From Myxococcota bacterium (GTDB lineage Bacteria; Myxococcota_A; UBA9160; UBA4427): a stretch of DNA of 51,165 nt. Shown here piece after piece: positions 24,549 to 33,426 of this stretch (within the stretch, counting starts at the first letter, position 1; the number at the start of each line of letters is the position of its first letter). The notes beneath the pieces were generated by a model. It made no database searches. It saw nothing but the letters and a program-made list of their open reading frames with translations, and was not told the origin of the DNA. The stretch spans positions 1-51,165 of the forward strand of contig JAPKBZ010000027.1 of the NCBI GenBank assembly GCA_028823175.1, written 5' to 3'. Both the position numbers and the translations under genes were made by a program.

Positions 24549-26645
24549 ATGGCGAATGGGGTCGGTTTGGAAGTCGAATTCAGGAATACCCGCTCGAGGA
24601 GTTTGGGCCTGCGGGCCCCTCATTCGGTTGGGAGCGCTTCGCATGCGAAGGTTCCGAAACCTCGACACCGGCCGCCCTCGGAGCCCCTCAAGAGCTTGCT
24701 CTTCCTGCGCAGTGGCTTGCCGGCCAGCGATATTTCTGCCCTCGATGCGTCCTGGTGCATCGCAGATCTCGAGGATGCGGTTCCCCTCGATCAAAAACCC
24801 GCCATGCGCGGGTGGTTGGTGTCTCTGCTAGAGGCGGGTTGCTTTCACGAGCGGAGGCTGGCGGTGCGAGTCAACGGCTTCGACCATCCGGCGGAGGCGG
24901 CGAAAGATCTCCAGAACTGCCTTCACTCCGACGTCGACGCCCTGATTTTGCCAATGCTGACCCAGGCCGAGGATGTGATTCGTTTCGACCGCTTCGTGAC
25001 CCTCGAGGAAAAACGTCTTGGCATAGAGCCCGGAAAGATTGGGTTTATCTGCTTGCTCGAGCGCCCGGCAGCGATCCTGAATGCCGAAGCCATCGTGTCC
25101 GCATCGCCTCGGGTGAGGGCCGCGGCTTTTGGTCACGCTGATTTTCTCGCGGAACTCGGGGGCAGGGCGAGCGATGAATGCTTGTCGGCTGCGCACTCTG
25201 CGGTGGTTCTGGCCGCTCGGGCGCATGGCTTGCCCGCGGTCGCCTCGCCTTTCCTCGATTTTCATGATGATCGCGGTTTCCGTCGCGAATGCGAAAAAAT
25301 GAAGAGATTGGGCTTCCAGGGAATCTTCGCCATTCACCCGAGCCAGGACGAGCCGGCCAGGAAGATTTTTTCGCCCAGCGCCCAGGAAGAGAACGAAGCC
25401 CGAGAGCTGATCCATTGTTTCGAGAAGAGCAGTGGCATCGCGGTTTATAAGGGCAAGATGGTCGGGCCGCCCATGCTCGCCAAGGCCAAGGAAACCCTGC
25501 GACGCTGCGAACCCCGCACCGGTCGGTCCGCACCGGTTTCCGTCCTGCAGGGGCGCGTGCCCCGATACGGGCTCGATCTCGAGAACGTGCGCCCTGGGGC
25601 GATTATGGAATGCCCGGTGGAGGTGACCGTCGATGCCGGTTGGCGAACCCTCTGGCAGGCGTCGTTTCCCTCGTCGTCCCGGATTCATTCGAGTGCCGAG
25701 TACGCTCGGCGGTGGGGGCTGGAGGATACGGCTCTACCTTTTGGACTGCTCTTGAACTTGACGCTCTGCTTGGCGGTGGAGCCGTTCAGTGAGTCCTGCC
25801 GGCTTCATCTCGGCCTCGAAGACGCGCGCCAGGAGGCGGCGGCGACGATCGGGGATACCCTGCGAGGCTACGTCCGCATTGACTCCCTCTCGAATACTTC
25901 GCGGGGGGATGCCAGTGTGATCCGAACGACGCATATCCTGGTGAATCAGCGGGGGGAGCGTGTCTTTCGCCTGACCAAGGACTCCTATTACGATGCGATT
26001 GGAGTCGCATGCGGACGGGAAGAGAAGCCGGATCCCGCCCAGGTGGCTCTCTTTGCCGAGTCCGGGGCGTCGGGCCATCGGGAGCAACTCCTCGCCTGCG
26101 GTTCCCCGCCGGAGGGGCCCCAGGGACCTCTCCAATCGGGCGAAGTGATTCTGCATCCGCCGGTTCGGCCGATCGGGATCAGCGAGAACCTGCTTCTCAC
26201 GACTCTCTTCAGGAATACACACCCGCTTCATTTCGATACGCAGCATTTCGGCGAGGATGGCCTGATCGTTTGCGGAGGATTCGTGCAGGCCCTCGCGTAT
26301 GCGTGCTCGGAACGCGAGCTTCGCCCGGTGCTGGACGAGCGCCTCGAGCGGTCGCATCACGTGAACCCCGTGGCTCCCGGAGAGCGCGTGGGCGCGATCA
26401 GCCGGGTCCTGTCGATTCGGCCGATCTCTGAGCATCTCGAGGAGGTCCGGGTGCATACCCTGGGCTTGCGCGAGGTCGATGTTCTGGGCGAATTGGCCGG
26501 AGTGCCGCTTCCGGTGGAGCTCTTCGACCCCGCTCCGCTGAAACCGTCCGCCATTCAGGCCATCTGCCGCGATCACTGCCCCCAGCTCGAGGGCAAGATT
26601 GCACTCCGTGCCCTGCGAGTGATCCTCAGGCCGCGTCTTTCCTGA
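24549..26645 (+). CDS. Fusion: CitE-type malyl/beta-methylmalyl-CoA lyase + mesaconyl-CoA hydratase-like double hot dog
   Basis: A 698-residue fusion. Residues about 46-325 are an HpcH/HpaI-CitE lyase: DLEDA at 73-77, RVN at 107-109, the catalytic-region LLER at 169-172, FGHAD at 194-198, AIHPSQ at 261-266 and YKGKMVGPP at 300-308. Residues about 340-698 match a mesaconyl-CoA hydratase-type double MaoC hot dog: LENVRPG at 344-350, the degenerate first hot dog to about 480, then the active-site-bearing LFRNTHPLHFD (553-563), a GG near 576-577 and HHVNPVAPGERV (603-614). Separate enzymes normally catalyse these consecutive steps (mesaconyl-CoA to beta-methylmalyl-CoA to glyoxylate plus propionyl-CoA). 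AAGGGGAGCAG precedes the ATG. The exact CoA ester is inferred. Confidence 0.82.
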   Translation: MANGVGLEVEFRNTRSRSLGLRAPHSVGSASHAKVPKPRHRPPSEPLKSLLFLRSGLPASDISALDASWCIADLEDAVPLDQKPAMRGWLVSLLEAGCFHERRLAVRVNGFDHPAEAAKDLQNCLHSDVDALILPMLTQAEDVIRFDRFVTLEEKRLGIEPGKIGFICLLERPAAILNAEAIVSASPRVRAAAFGHADFLAELGGRASDECLSAAHSAVVLAARAHGLPAVASPFLDFHDDRGFRRECEKMKRLGFQGIFAIHPSQDEPARKIFSPSAQEENEARELIHCFEKSSGIAVYKGKMVGPPMLAKAKETLRRCEPRTGRSAPVSVLQGRVPRYGLDLENVRPGAIMECPVEVTVDAGWRTLWQASFPSSSRIHSSAEYARRWGLEDTALPFGLLLNLTLCLAVEPFSESCRLHLGLEDARQEAAATIGDTLRGYVRIDSLSNTSRGDASVIRTTHILVNQRGERVFRLTKDSYYDAIGVACGREEKPDPAQVALFAESGASGHREQLLACGSPPEGPQGPLQSGEVILHPPVRPIGISENLLLTTLFRNTHPLHFDTQHFGEDGLIVCGGFVQALAYACSERELRPVLDERLERSHHVNPVAPGERVGAISRVLSIRPISEHLEEVRVHTLGLREVDVLGELAGVPLPVELFDPAPLKPSAIQAICRDHCPQLEGKIALRALRVILRPRLS

Positions 26646-26751
26646 GGCTGTGGAGCTCGTCGGTAGTCACCTTGCCCGCGCTGGCCGCGCGGGGGAGAGG
26701 CCCCCGTGTTCTGCGCTGAGGAAGGGCTACCCTGAGAGCCAGGAGGGCGAT

Positions 26752-27990
26752 ATGCCTGAGCAGGAGCGTGAGTTCGAAATTGTTGTTTGGGGCGCCAGTG
26801 GTTTTACGGGCAGGCTCACCGCCGAGTACCTGCTCGCGGAGCACGGGGCCTCCGGTGGCCTGCGCTGGGCGATCGCCGGGCGAAACCGGGAAAAATTGGA
26901 GGCGCTCAAGGACGAACTCGCCCAAGAGACCGGCTCCTCGACCGATGCCCTGCCCATCTTGATCGGAGACAGCGATGACGAGGCCTCTCTTGTCGCCATG
27001 GCGGGTCGCAGTCGGGTGATCTGCTCGACGGTGGGCCCCTATGCGAAATACGGATCCGGGCTGATCAAAGCGTGCGCCGAGTCGGGAACGGCGTATTGCG
27101 ACCTAACGGGTGAGGTGCATTGGATGCAGCGGATGATCGAGGCGCACCAGGATGCGGCGGTCGCCAGCGGCGCTCGTATCGTTTTCAATTGTGGGTTCGA
27201 TTGCATCCCCTCGGATATCGGCGCTTATTTTATGCAGCGCGAGATGAAGAGATTGCACGGAGAGGCCTGTTCTCAGATCCAACTCCGGGTGAAGGGCTTT
27301 AGCGGAGGGGCCAGCGGAGGCACCATCGCGAGCATGTTGGCGATGATGGACGAGGCCGCCGTCGACCCTGGGGTGCGAAGGGCGATGAGCGAGCCCTATT
27401 CCCTGAACCCAAAGGATCAGCAAACGGGGCCGGATTCGGCGGAGGGCATGGCTCCGAGCTACGACGCCGACTTTGGGGAGTGGACCGCGCCCTTCGTCAT
27501 GGCGGGGATCAATACCAAGGTCGTGCGGCGCTCGAACGCGCTCCTTGAGTACGCCTACGGGAAAACCTTTCGCTATGACGAGGCTGTTTTGATGGGCTCG
27601 GGGGTGGGGGGCTTTGCCAAGGCGGCGGCGACCAGCGTCGGGTCGGCGGCGACCCTGGGCGCCATGGCGCTGGGTCCGCTTCGCCGGGTCGCAGCCGGGC
27701 GCCTCCCTCAACCCGGGCAGGGACCGAGTAAGGAAAAACGCGAGGCGGGCTATTTTGATCTGGCCCTGCGCGGCGTCAGCGATAGCGGCCGGGTTCTTCA
27801 CGGCCGGGTTCGAGGCGACCGGGATCCGGGCTATGGAGCGACCTCCAAGATGCTGGGGGAGAGCGCTCTATGCCTCGCTCGGGACCCCCTCGCCGTAGAG
27901 GGCGGTCTTTGGACCCCCGCCAGCGCCCTTGGCGAGGCGCTTCTGGCGCGCTTGCCCCAGGCCGGGGTGAGCTTCGAACTCGAGGATTGA
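26752..27990 (+). CDS. Saccharopine-dehydrogenase-like NAD(P)-binding oxidoreductase (trans-acting enoyl reductase type)
   Basis: A 412-residue protein starting with the Rossmann motif VVWGASGFTGRLTAEYL (about residues 10-26), then GRNREKLEAL, ICSTVGPYAKYGSGLIKAC and FNCGFDCIPSDIGA. These match the family that contains mycobacterial trans-acting enoyl reductase of phthiocerol/phenolphthiocerol lipid synthesis and many uncharacterised reductases. The C-terminal third includes a hydrophobic Ala/Gly stretch (AKAAATSVGSAATLGAMALGP). AGGAGG at 26741-26746 precedes the ATG at 26752; an upstream frame from 26650 is not used. It follows the lyase-hydratase fusion by 106 bases. Confidence 0.87.
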   Translation: MPEQEREFEIVVWGASGFTGRLTAEYLLAEHGASGGLRWAIAGRNREKLEALKDELAQETGSSTDALPILIGDSDDEASLVAMAGRSRVICSTVGPYAKYGSGLIKACAESGTAYCDLTGEVHWMQRMIEAHQDAAVASGARIVFNCGFDCIPSDIGAYFMQREMKRLHGEACSQIQLRVKGFSGGASGGTIASMLAMMDEAAVDPGVRRAMSEPYSLNPKDQQTGPDSAEGMAPSYDADFGEWTAPFVMAGINTKVVRRSNALLEYAYGKTFRYDEAVLMGSGVGGFAKAAATSVGSAATLGAMALGPLRRVAAGRLPQPGQGPSKEKREAGYFDLALRGVSDSGRVLHGRVRGDRDPGYGATSKMLGESALCLARDPLAVEGGLWTPASALGEALLARLPQAGVSFELED

Positions 27991-28041
27991 GGCTTCAACT
28001 GGGATTCCGGCTTTGATGCCAGGGTCGCCTACTCGGGCGGA

Positions 28042-29058
28042 TTAGTCCTCTTCGGGTCGGGCCTCGGCGACGACGTGAATCGTGGCCCCCGAGCGAAAGG
28101 CCGCGGCGAGGATCGAAAGCGCTAGGGCGGGAAGGGTGCCGAGCAGAAGCCAGGGGGCGGCCACCAGACGCCGGCCGAGGGTGGTTCTGGGCCCCGATTC
28201 CTCGGAAGAGGCGCCAGGTCCACCCTGGAGGGTCGTGTAGAGGCGATTTGGCAGTTGGGGGCTCCAGCGATTCTGCAGGCTTTGGATCCATCCGAAGGGG
28301 TTCTGCCGGAGCGAGAAATGATAATCGCCTAGGCAATCGAAGCCGCAACGGTCGAGGAGCTGGCGCAAGCCGGCCAGTGGGAATTGGAAGAGGTGGCGGG
28401 GGGCGTCGAGGTGGAACCAGTGGGGTCCGGCGAGTCGGGCCTGCCAACTCGAAAAATTGGGTACGGCGACCACGATGCGCCCGCCCGGTTTGAGAATACG
28501 TCGGCACTCTTTCAGGGTCTCACGCGGATCGCGGAGGTGCTCGAGAACGTGCCAGATGACGATCTGGTCGAAGTAGCCGGACTCGTACCCGGCCTCGCTG
28601 AGGCGAGCTGCGATTCGAATCTCCGCTCGCGGGTCGGCGCCGCGGGTTGCGCTTTCGCTGACTTCCACGCCGTGGGTCTCGAAACCTCGGTCGGCCAGTG
28701 GGCCGAGCACCACTCCACGGCCGCACCCCACGTCGAGGACTCGTGCCCGGTCGGGTAAGCCGGCTGAGAGGAAGCGAACATGCCGGGCTGCGACGGCCCG
28801 AATCCACCACTCCACGAGGGGGAGAAATTTCGCTCCCGGAGCTCCGTAATATTCTGGTGGATAGAAAGAGGCGACCTCGTTCTCACTGGGTAGGGGGTCG
28901 AAGCGCGCCACCCCGCATTTCTGGCAAACCACGATTGGTGCGTGGCAGCCAGCCACCTCGAATTGGGGAGTCGCCCGAGTGCAATCGCAGACGGTGCAGG
29001 CCTCTCCTTCGCGTGGGTCGGCGACGAGGCGGCGCACGGCTCTCGAATACAGATCCAT
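28042..29058 (-). CDS. Zinc-ribbon class I SAM methyltransferase with C-terminal membrane helix
   Basis: A 338-residue protein. Cys21, Cys24, Cys45 and Cys48 form an N-terminal zinc ribbon. A Rossmann methyltransferase follows: VLDVGCGRGVVLG is motif I (about 106-118), IWHVLEHLRDP is motif IV-like and ILKPGGRIVVAVPNFSS is the post-motif. This layout is common in sugar or lipid methyltransferases of polysaccharide and secondary-metabolite loci. A hydrophobic stretch near residues 305-325 may anchor it. The start lies 28 bases from the tandem heptamer array, which would form its 5' leader if cotranscribed with the Rid gene upstream. Confidence 0.88.
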   Translation of the reverse strand: MDLYSRAVRRLVADPREGEACTVCDCTRATPQFEVAGCHAPIVVCQKCGVARFDPLPSENEVASFYPPEYYGAPGAKFLPLVEWWIRAVAARHVRFLSAGLPDRARVLDVGCGRGVVLGPLADRGFETHGVEVSESATRGADPRAEIRIAARLSEAGYESGYFDQIVIWHVLEHLRDPRETLKECRRILKPGGRIVVAVPNFSSWQARLAGPHWFHLDAPRHLFQFPLAGLRQLLDRCGFDCLGDYHFSLRQNPFGWIQSLQNRWSPQLPNRLYTTLQGGPGASSEESGPRTTLGRRLVAAPWLLLGTLPALALSILAAAFRSGATIHVVAEARPEED

Positions 29059-29086
29059 GGAGCCTCCGGGCAGCCTGGGCCGCTCC

Positions 29087-29156
29087 CTGGCGACTGGCGT
29101 CTGGCGATTGGCGACTGGCGACTGGCGACTGGCGATTGGCGTCTGGCGTCTGGCGA
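29087..29156. repeat. Ten tandem 7-bp repeats (consensus YTGGCGW)
   Basis: Ten head-to-tail copies of CTGGCGA, with only positions 1 (C/T) and 7 (A/T) varying. They occupy the whole space between the Rid gene's stop codon (29157-29159) and the leader of the methyltransferase, both on the - strand. It resembles the short tandemly repeated heptamers known from cyanobacterial and other genomes and could change length by slippage. Confidence 0.95.
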
Positions 29157-29546
29157 TTATTCGGGAAGTCGAGCTGTGACTCGAATTTCGACGAGCCCGC
29201 CGGGAAGCGCGAGCTCGGTGGTCCCCACGGCGGTCCAGGCCGGGTAGGGCTCTTGAACGAATCGATCCTTGACCTGGCTGAAGGTGCCGAGGTGCTGGGC
29301 GAGGCCAATATGGAAGGTGGTCATCTCGGTGATATCCGCAAAGCCCGCACCGGCTTCTTTGAGGACGGCGCCAATGGATTCGAAAGCCAGAGTGAACTGG
29401 GTTTCCGCATCTTCGGGAACCGAGCCGTCGGGGTTTGATCCGATTACGCCCGAGCAGCGGATGTTCTGTCCATCGATGACGGCAGGCGCGAAATGAAAGG
29501 TGTCATAGAACACTCGGTGAGATTCGGGAATGACTCGTTGGTTCAT
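29157..29546 (-). CDS. Rid-family (YjgF/YER057c) protein lacking the RidA arginine
   Basis: A 129-residue Rid-fold protein. FTLAFESIGAVLKEAGAGFADITEMTTF and the C-terminal LPGGLVEIRVTA match the family. In archetypal RidA, the conserved Arg in the P-A-R-T segment binds the substrate carboxylate; here PAWTAVG places Trp at position 104, so imine deaminase activity of the RidA type is doubtful and a Rid4-7-like role is more likely. AAGGGACATC precedes the ATG. It is 28 bases downstream of the nitronate monooxygenase and probably cotranscribed with it. Confidence 0.88.
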   Translation of the reverse strand: MNQRVIPESHRVFYDTFHFAPAVIDGQNIRCSGVIGSNPDGSVPEDAETQFTLAFESIGAVLKEAGAGFADITEMTTFHIGLAQHLGTFSQVKDRFVQEPYPAWTAVGTTELALPGGLVEIRVTARLPE

Positions 29547-29574
29547 GATGTCCCTTTTTTAGTGGGTTCGTATT

Positions 29575-30741
29575 TTAAATGGCTGCGGTGATCCGTGCGC
29601 CGAGCCCTTCGGCGAGTATCTGGGTGGCTTCGCTCACAATTTCTTCGACAATTTCTGCGGCGGGGCGTCGCTTCTGAATCATCCCCGAGGTTTGCCCGGC
29701 GGCGTTCATCAAGAGATCGCTCCTCCCGGCTTCGCGTGCGGAATGCTCGAGGTCTCGGATCAGTGCGGCTTGGAGACCCATGGGGAGAGCCATCAGGCCT
29801 TCGCGCTCCCAGGCCTCGATCATGGGGTTCGTGATATTGCGCATGGTCTTCCCGCTATAGAGGCGGGTGACTACGGTGTCCTCGGCCCGGGCATCGAGGA
29901 TACGCTGCTTCTGGAGATCGGGTTGGTCGGCTTCTTCGGCGACGAGGAAGGCCGTTCCGCACCATGCGGCCACGGCCCCTGTGGCCAGGACTCCCGCGAG
30001 TGCCCGGCCGCTCGCGATCCCACCCGCAGCGATCACCGGGGTGGGGGCGACGGCATCCATGACTTGGGGGAGAAGGGCGAGGGTGCCGATGCGGCCGGTA
30101 TGGCCGCCAGCCTCGGTTCCCTGGGCTACGACGTAATCGGCGCCGCCGGCGGCTACGTGGAGTGCGCCTTGGACATTGCCCACCAGAGAGAGGATGGTGG
30201 TACCGTTGGCCTTCAGGGCCTCTGCGAAGGGTGCGGGCGAGCCGAGGCCGGAGGCGAATACGGGAACTTCTTCGTCCAGAACGACTTCGATCTGTGATCC
30301 TGCCCAACTCTTTCCCTCTTCAAGCCAGCTTCCCATGGCCCCGGCCTCGGGCGGGGCCTTCTTGAGCTCAATTCCCACTTCAGCAGCGATTCGCTCGATG
30401 GCGGAGCGGTGCTCACTGGGGATTTTAAAAGACATGCCCTTCATACTTGAATCCACTGCCTTGCCTCGGGGCATCAGGAAATTGGACGCGAGGAGCAGGT
30501 CGACGCCGAAGGGCTTGTCGGTGAGCGAGCGGATCTTACGAATTTCTTCGGACAGGGCAGCGGGCGAGAACCCCACGCCTCCGAGGACGCCGAGGCCACC
30601 CGCATTGGAAACCGCGGCCACGAGCTCGGAGCACGCGGTGGGCGCCCCGGTGCCAGCCACTGGGCCCATACCCGCCAGCACGATGGGGTATTCGATGCCA
30701 ACGCGCTCGCTGAACTCTGTGCGTAGGGTCGGTCGGCTCAT
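29575..30741 (-). CDS. Nitronate monooxygenase / 2-nitropropane dioxygenase family FMN enzyme
   Basis: A 388-residue FMN-binding TIM barrel. Typical segments are PIVLAGMGPVAG at the start, AVSNAGGLGVLGG, PFGVDLLL, QGTEAGGHTG with the catalytic-region His, and PVIAAGGIASGRALAGVLATGA at the phosphate-binding end. It oxidises nitronates or acts as an enoyl reductase-like enzyme; related proteins are common in xenobiotic-degrading bacteria. ATG 30741 has GGAG eight bases upstream and is preferred to ATG 30756. The Rid-family gene follows directly, so the two may form one detoxification unit. Confidence 0.9.
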   Translation of the reverse strand: MSRPTLRTEFSERVGIEYPIVLAGMGPVAGTGAPTACSELVAAVSNAGGLGVLGGVGFSPAALSEEIRKIRSLTDKPFGVDLLLASNFLMPRGKAVDSSMKGMSFKIPSEHRSAIERIAAEVGIELKKAPPEAGAMGSWLEEGKSWAGSQIEVVLDEEVPVFASGLGSPAPFAEALKANGTTILSLVGNVQGALHVAAGGADYVVAQGTEAGGHTGRIGTLALLPQVMDAVAPTPVIAAGGIASGRALAGVLATGAVAAWCGTAFLVAEEADQPDLQKQRILDARAEDTVVTRLYSGKTMRNITNPMIEAWEREGLMALPMGLQAALIRDLEHSAREAGRSDLLMNAAGQTSGMIQKRRPAAEIVEEIVSEATQILAEGLGARITAAI

Positions 30742-31112
30742 AGGGCAGGGCTCCAAAATTGATTGGCCTGGAAGAATCGATTCTACGCCAGTCTACTCGT
30801 TGTGGCTTGCCGAGAAGGGCACGCGCTACAGCTTTCCATCGTGGCGGGAGCGCTTCGCGTGCATTAGGAGCTCTTCCGAGCTGGCATCGCTTGTTTCCGT
30901 CGGCGCCAGCGACTAAGTTTCCTCTTGCTTGGAATGATTTGAGTGCAGCCTCAAATGGCGTGCGTGTGATTGCACCCTAGGCACTCTGGCCCAGGCACGA
31001 CTCCGAGTCCGGGACTCGGTTGTGAAAACTGGTCGGGTAAAGCCCGCGTGAGCATTTCAAATTCCAGATCCTGGGCAGGGCCTGTTGCCCTCATACCGGC
31101 GAGGCAGCATCA
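30742..31112. promoter_or_regulatory. Divergent intergenic region with a hairpin
   Basis: This 371-base gap separates the divergent nitronate monooxygenase and ABC exporter genes. The best structure is CCGAGTC-CGG-GACTCGG (31003-31019), a perfect 7-bp stem with a 3-base loop in the leader of the exporter. No gene was seen. Confidence 0.4.
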
Positions 31113-32882
31113 ATGGCCATCAGCGGCACCCGCGAGGGACTCATCTCGCTCTATCGACGACTGGCCCCGGTCATGCGCACGGAGCGGAAACTCTACCTGC
31201 TGGGGATATTCTTCACCTTCCTTAGTATCGGCACCACGCTGGCCTTCCCGCAGGTCATCCGGATCATCGTCGATGACGCGATTCTCGGAGATCGCCTGAG
31301 CATCATCACGCCGCTTGCGTTCCTGATGGCGTGCCTCCTGATCATTGAATCGTATTCGATCTCGAAATTTTTTCAGCTCTTTGGCCGTGCCGCGCGGCGG
31401 AACGTCGAGGCCCTGCGGTTGCAACTTGTCGAGCATCTTGTCGAGCAGGAAACCGCTTTCTTTGATCGGGAGAGTTCGAGCAAGCTGATGGCTCGGTTGA
31501 TGGGAGATGTGGGCCAAGTTAACTCGTTGCTCGCAGGGCTTATTCCTTCTGCCATTCAGCAATTCTTCTTCTTCGTGGTGGGCACCGGGCTGGTTATCTA
31601 TACCTCGCCGCCGCTCGCGTTGGTGATCGTCGTCTTTTTGCCACCGATCGGCTATGGGGCGTCTAAGCTTGGAGAGAGGGGTCGGAAGGCGGCTCATGAT
31701 CTGCAAAATTCCGAGTCTCTAGTTGCCCAGGCGGCCCTGGAAACGTTGGCAAGCATACGGACCGTACGGGCCTACGCGCGCGAACGGTTTGAGGTGAAGC
31801 GCTTCGGGGGGTTCATCGACGCTTCTATTCAGAATGCGCAACGAGGAATCAAGGCCAGCGCTCGGGTTCAAGGTTTCGCGAGGCTTTCTGGCGAAGCCGC
31901 CGTAGTGGTTGGAATTTGGGCTGGGGGGCAGTTGATCATTGCCGGTTATTTGACTGCAGGTGCTTTGGTCTCCTTTATTCTCTACGCCGGACTTGTGGCG
32001 CGTGCCACGCGAAATCTCTCGGAGTTTTCTGCCGAGGCACTTCGTATTCATGGCACAACCGAAATGATCTTTTCGTACCTCGATCGTGAGACGAAAATGC
32101 CTCTCCGCGGGGGGCTCAGACCCGAGAGCGTCGAGGGACGGATTGAGTTCGAGAATGTGAGCTTTCACTACGGCGAAGATGACGGAAGTGTGGACCACCC
32201 CCACGGCCTGCAATCCATCAACCTACGCATAGAGAGAGGCGAGGAGATTGCCATCGTTGGCCCATCGGGGTCAGGGAAGAGCACGTTGGTACAGTTGGTC
32301 ATTCGGTTCTACGACCCTGATTCGGGCGTGGTTCGCTTGGACGGTGTGGACCTGCAAGAGCTCGATCCAAGTTGGGTGCGTGAGCAGATGACGTACGTTT
32401 CCCAGGATTCGTCTCTTTTCTCCCGGACGCTCGAGGAAAATCTGCAGTACAGCGGGGATGACGCTACGGATGAGGACGTGGCTAAAGCGGTCGATCTCGT
32501 TGGGGCGACCAGCCTGATCGCTTCCCAGCCCGAGGGCTACCAAACCGAGGTGGGCGACCAGGGTGCTCGGCTTTCAGGAGGGCAGCGTCAGCGGATCGCC
32601 CTGGCCCGGGCTCTGATTGCCCAGCCCGCTGTTTTGATCTTGGACGAAGCGACGAGTGCACTGGATTCAGAATCGGAATCCGGCATCAAGGAATCCCTGC
32701 GCAATCTGGAATTCTCACCGACGGTGATTTGGATTGCGCACCGTTTGTCGACCGTGATCGATGTGGATCGAATTCTGGTTGTTGATCGGGGCCGTATCGT
32801 GGCTGACGGGTGCCACGCCGAATTGCTGCGGACTTCGGCGAATTACCGCGAACTGGTCGAAACCCAGTTGGTCGGCGAGTAG
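31113..32882 (+). CDS. ABC exporter half-transporter (MsbA/multidrug type)
   Basis: A 589-residue fused permease-ATPase. The N-terminal half has about six membrane helices (residues 28-300). The ATPase has Walker A GPSGSGKST near 391-399, the Q-loop in YVSQD, the signature LSGGQRQR, Walker B VLILDEATSALD and the H-loop WIAHRLST. As a half-transporter it should form a homodimer that exports a lipid or hydrophobic compound. It is monocistronic as far as can be seen. The hot-dog protein gene converges on it 16 bases away. GAGG lies about ten bases before the ATG. Confidence 0.95.
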   Translation: MAISGTREGLISLYRRLAPVMRTERKLYLLGIFFTFLSIGTTLAFPQVIRIIVDDAILGDRLSIITPLAFLMACLLIIESYSISKFFQLFGRAARRNVEALRLQLVEHLVEQETAFFDRESSSKLMARLMGDVGQVNSLLAGLIPSAIQQFFFFVVGTGLVIYTSPPLALVIVVFLPPIGYGASKLGERGRKAAHDLQNSESLVAQAALETLASIRTVRAYARERFEVKRFGGFIDASIQNAQRGIKASARVQGFARLSGEAAVVVGIWAGGQLIIAGYLTAGALVSFILYAGLVARATRNLSEFSAEALRIHGTTEMIFSYLDRETKMPLRGGLRPESVEGRIEFENVSFHYGEDDGSVDHPHGLQSINLRIERGEEIAIVGPSGSGKSTLVQLVIRFYDPDSGVVRLDGVDLQELDPSWVREQMTYVSQDSSLFSRTLEENLQYSGDDATDEDVAKAVDLVGATSLIASQPEGYQTEVGDQGARLSGGQRQRIALARALIAQPAVLILDEATSALDSESESGIKESLRNLEFSPTVIWIAHRLSTVIDVDRILVVDRGRIVADGCHAELLRTSANYRELVETQLVGE

Positions 32883-32898
32883 TGGGAACGGAGCAAGC

Positions 32899-33426
32899 TC
32901 AGCCTACGATCTTGCCCTTCACGAACATGGCCGACTGGTCGCCGACGTAGACGAGTTCGCCCTCCTGGCGGAATTCGAAGCTGAACCGGATGACCACACG
33001 GGATGAGCCGACCCGAGTTCGGGTCTCGGACGACAGAAGTTCGATGGGCGGGCCGACGAGTGAGAGTCGCTTGAAGTCTGCACGGTGAACCCGGTTTCCG
33101 AAGCCAGCCCAACCCTGGTCCCAGCGACATCCGTGGAAGAAGTAGGCGTGCAGGCACCCCAAGCTACCCGTGGTCATCAGGAGTTCCCCGGCTGAAACAT
33201 GCGCCGGATGGAGTGCGCTCACCCGTTGGCTGGCTGCGAAGGGCAGGGCGCGAGTCGTGTCGAGAATCGCCTCGATTTTGCGCTCGTCGGCATCGAGCCG
33301 CAAGATTTCGTCGACCAACACACTTTCCTCGGAGTAGAGGAAGGTGTCGAGAAAATTCTGCAACTCGCTTGGCGGAACCGCTTCGCGGCTGCGCTCGGCC
33401 AAGCTTGAGAGAAGTGGGTTCGCCAA
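32899..33426 (-). CDS. FabZ-like hot-dog domain protein
   Basis: A 175-residue single hot-dog protein. The stretch RVSALHPAHVSAGELLMTTGSLGCLHAYFF (near residues 68-97) resembles the central helix of (3R)-hydroxyacyl-ACP dehydratases, with a His and an acidic residue, and the second half has FSFEFRQEGELVYVGDQSAMFV. It could be a dehydratase of fatty-acid or polyketide type or a thioesterase. Its N-terminal 50 residues are helical. It is convergent with the ABC exporter. No clear ribosome-binding site decides the start. Confidence 0.72.
   Translation of the reverse strand: MANPLLSSLAERSREAVPPSELQNFLDTFLYSEESVLVDEILRLDADERKIEAILDTTRALPFAASQRVSALHPAHVSAGELLMTTGSLGCLHAYFFHGCRWDQGWAGFGNRVHRADFKRLSLVGPPIELLSSETRTRVGSSRVVIRFSFEFRQEGELVYVGDQSAMFVKGKIVG

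Noticed and set aside
23841..24794. 317-codon - strand frame over the VOC gene
   Set aside because: Antisense shadow of two supported + strand genes, no recognisable domain.
24828..26576. Long - strand frames opposite the lyase-hydratase fusion
   Set aside because: High-GC antisense shadows with Arg/Gly-rich composition and no motifs.
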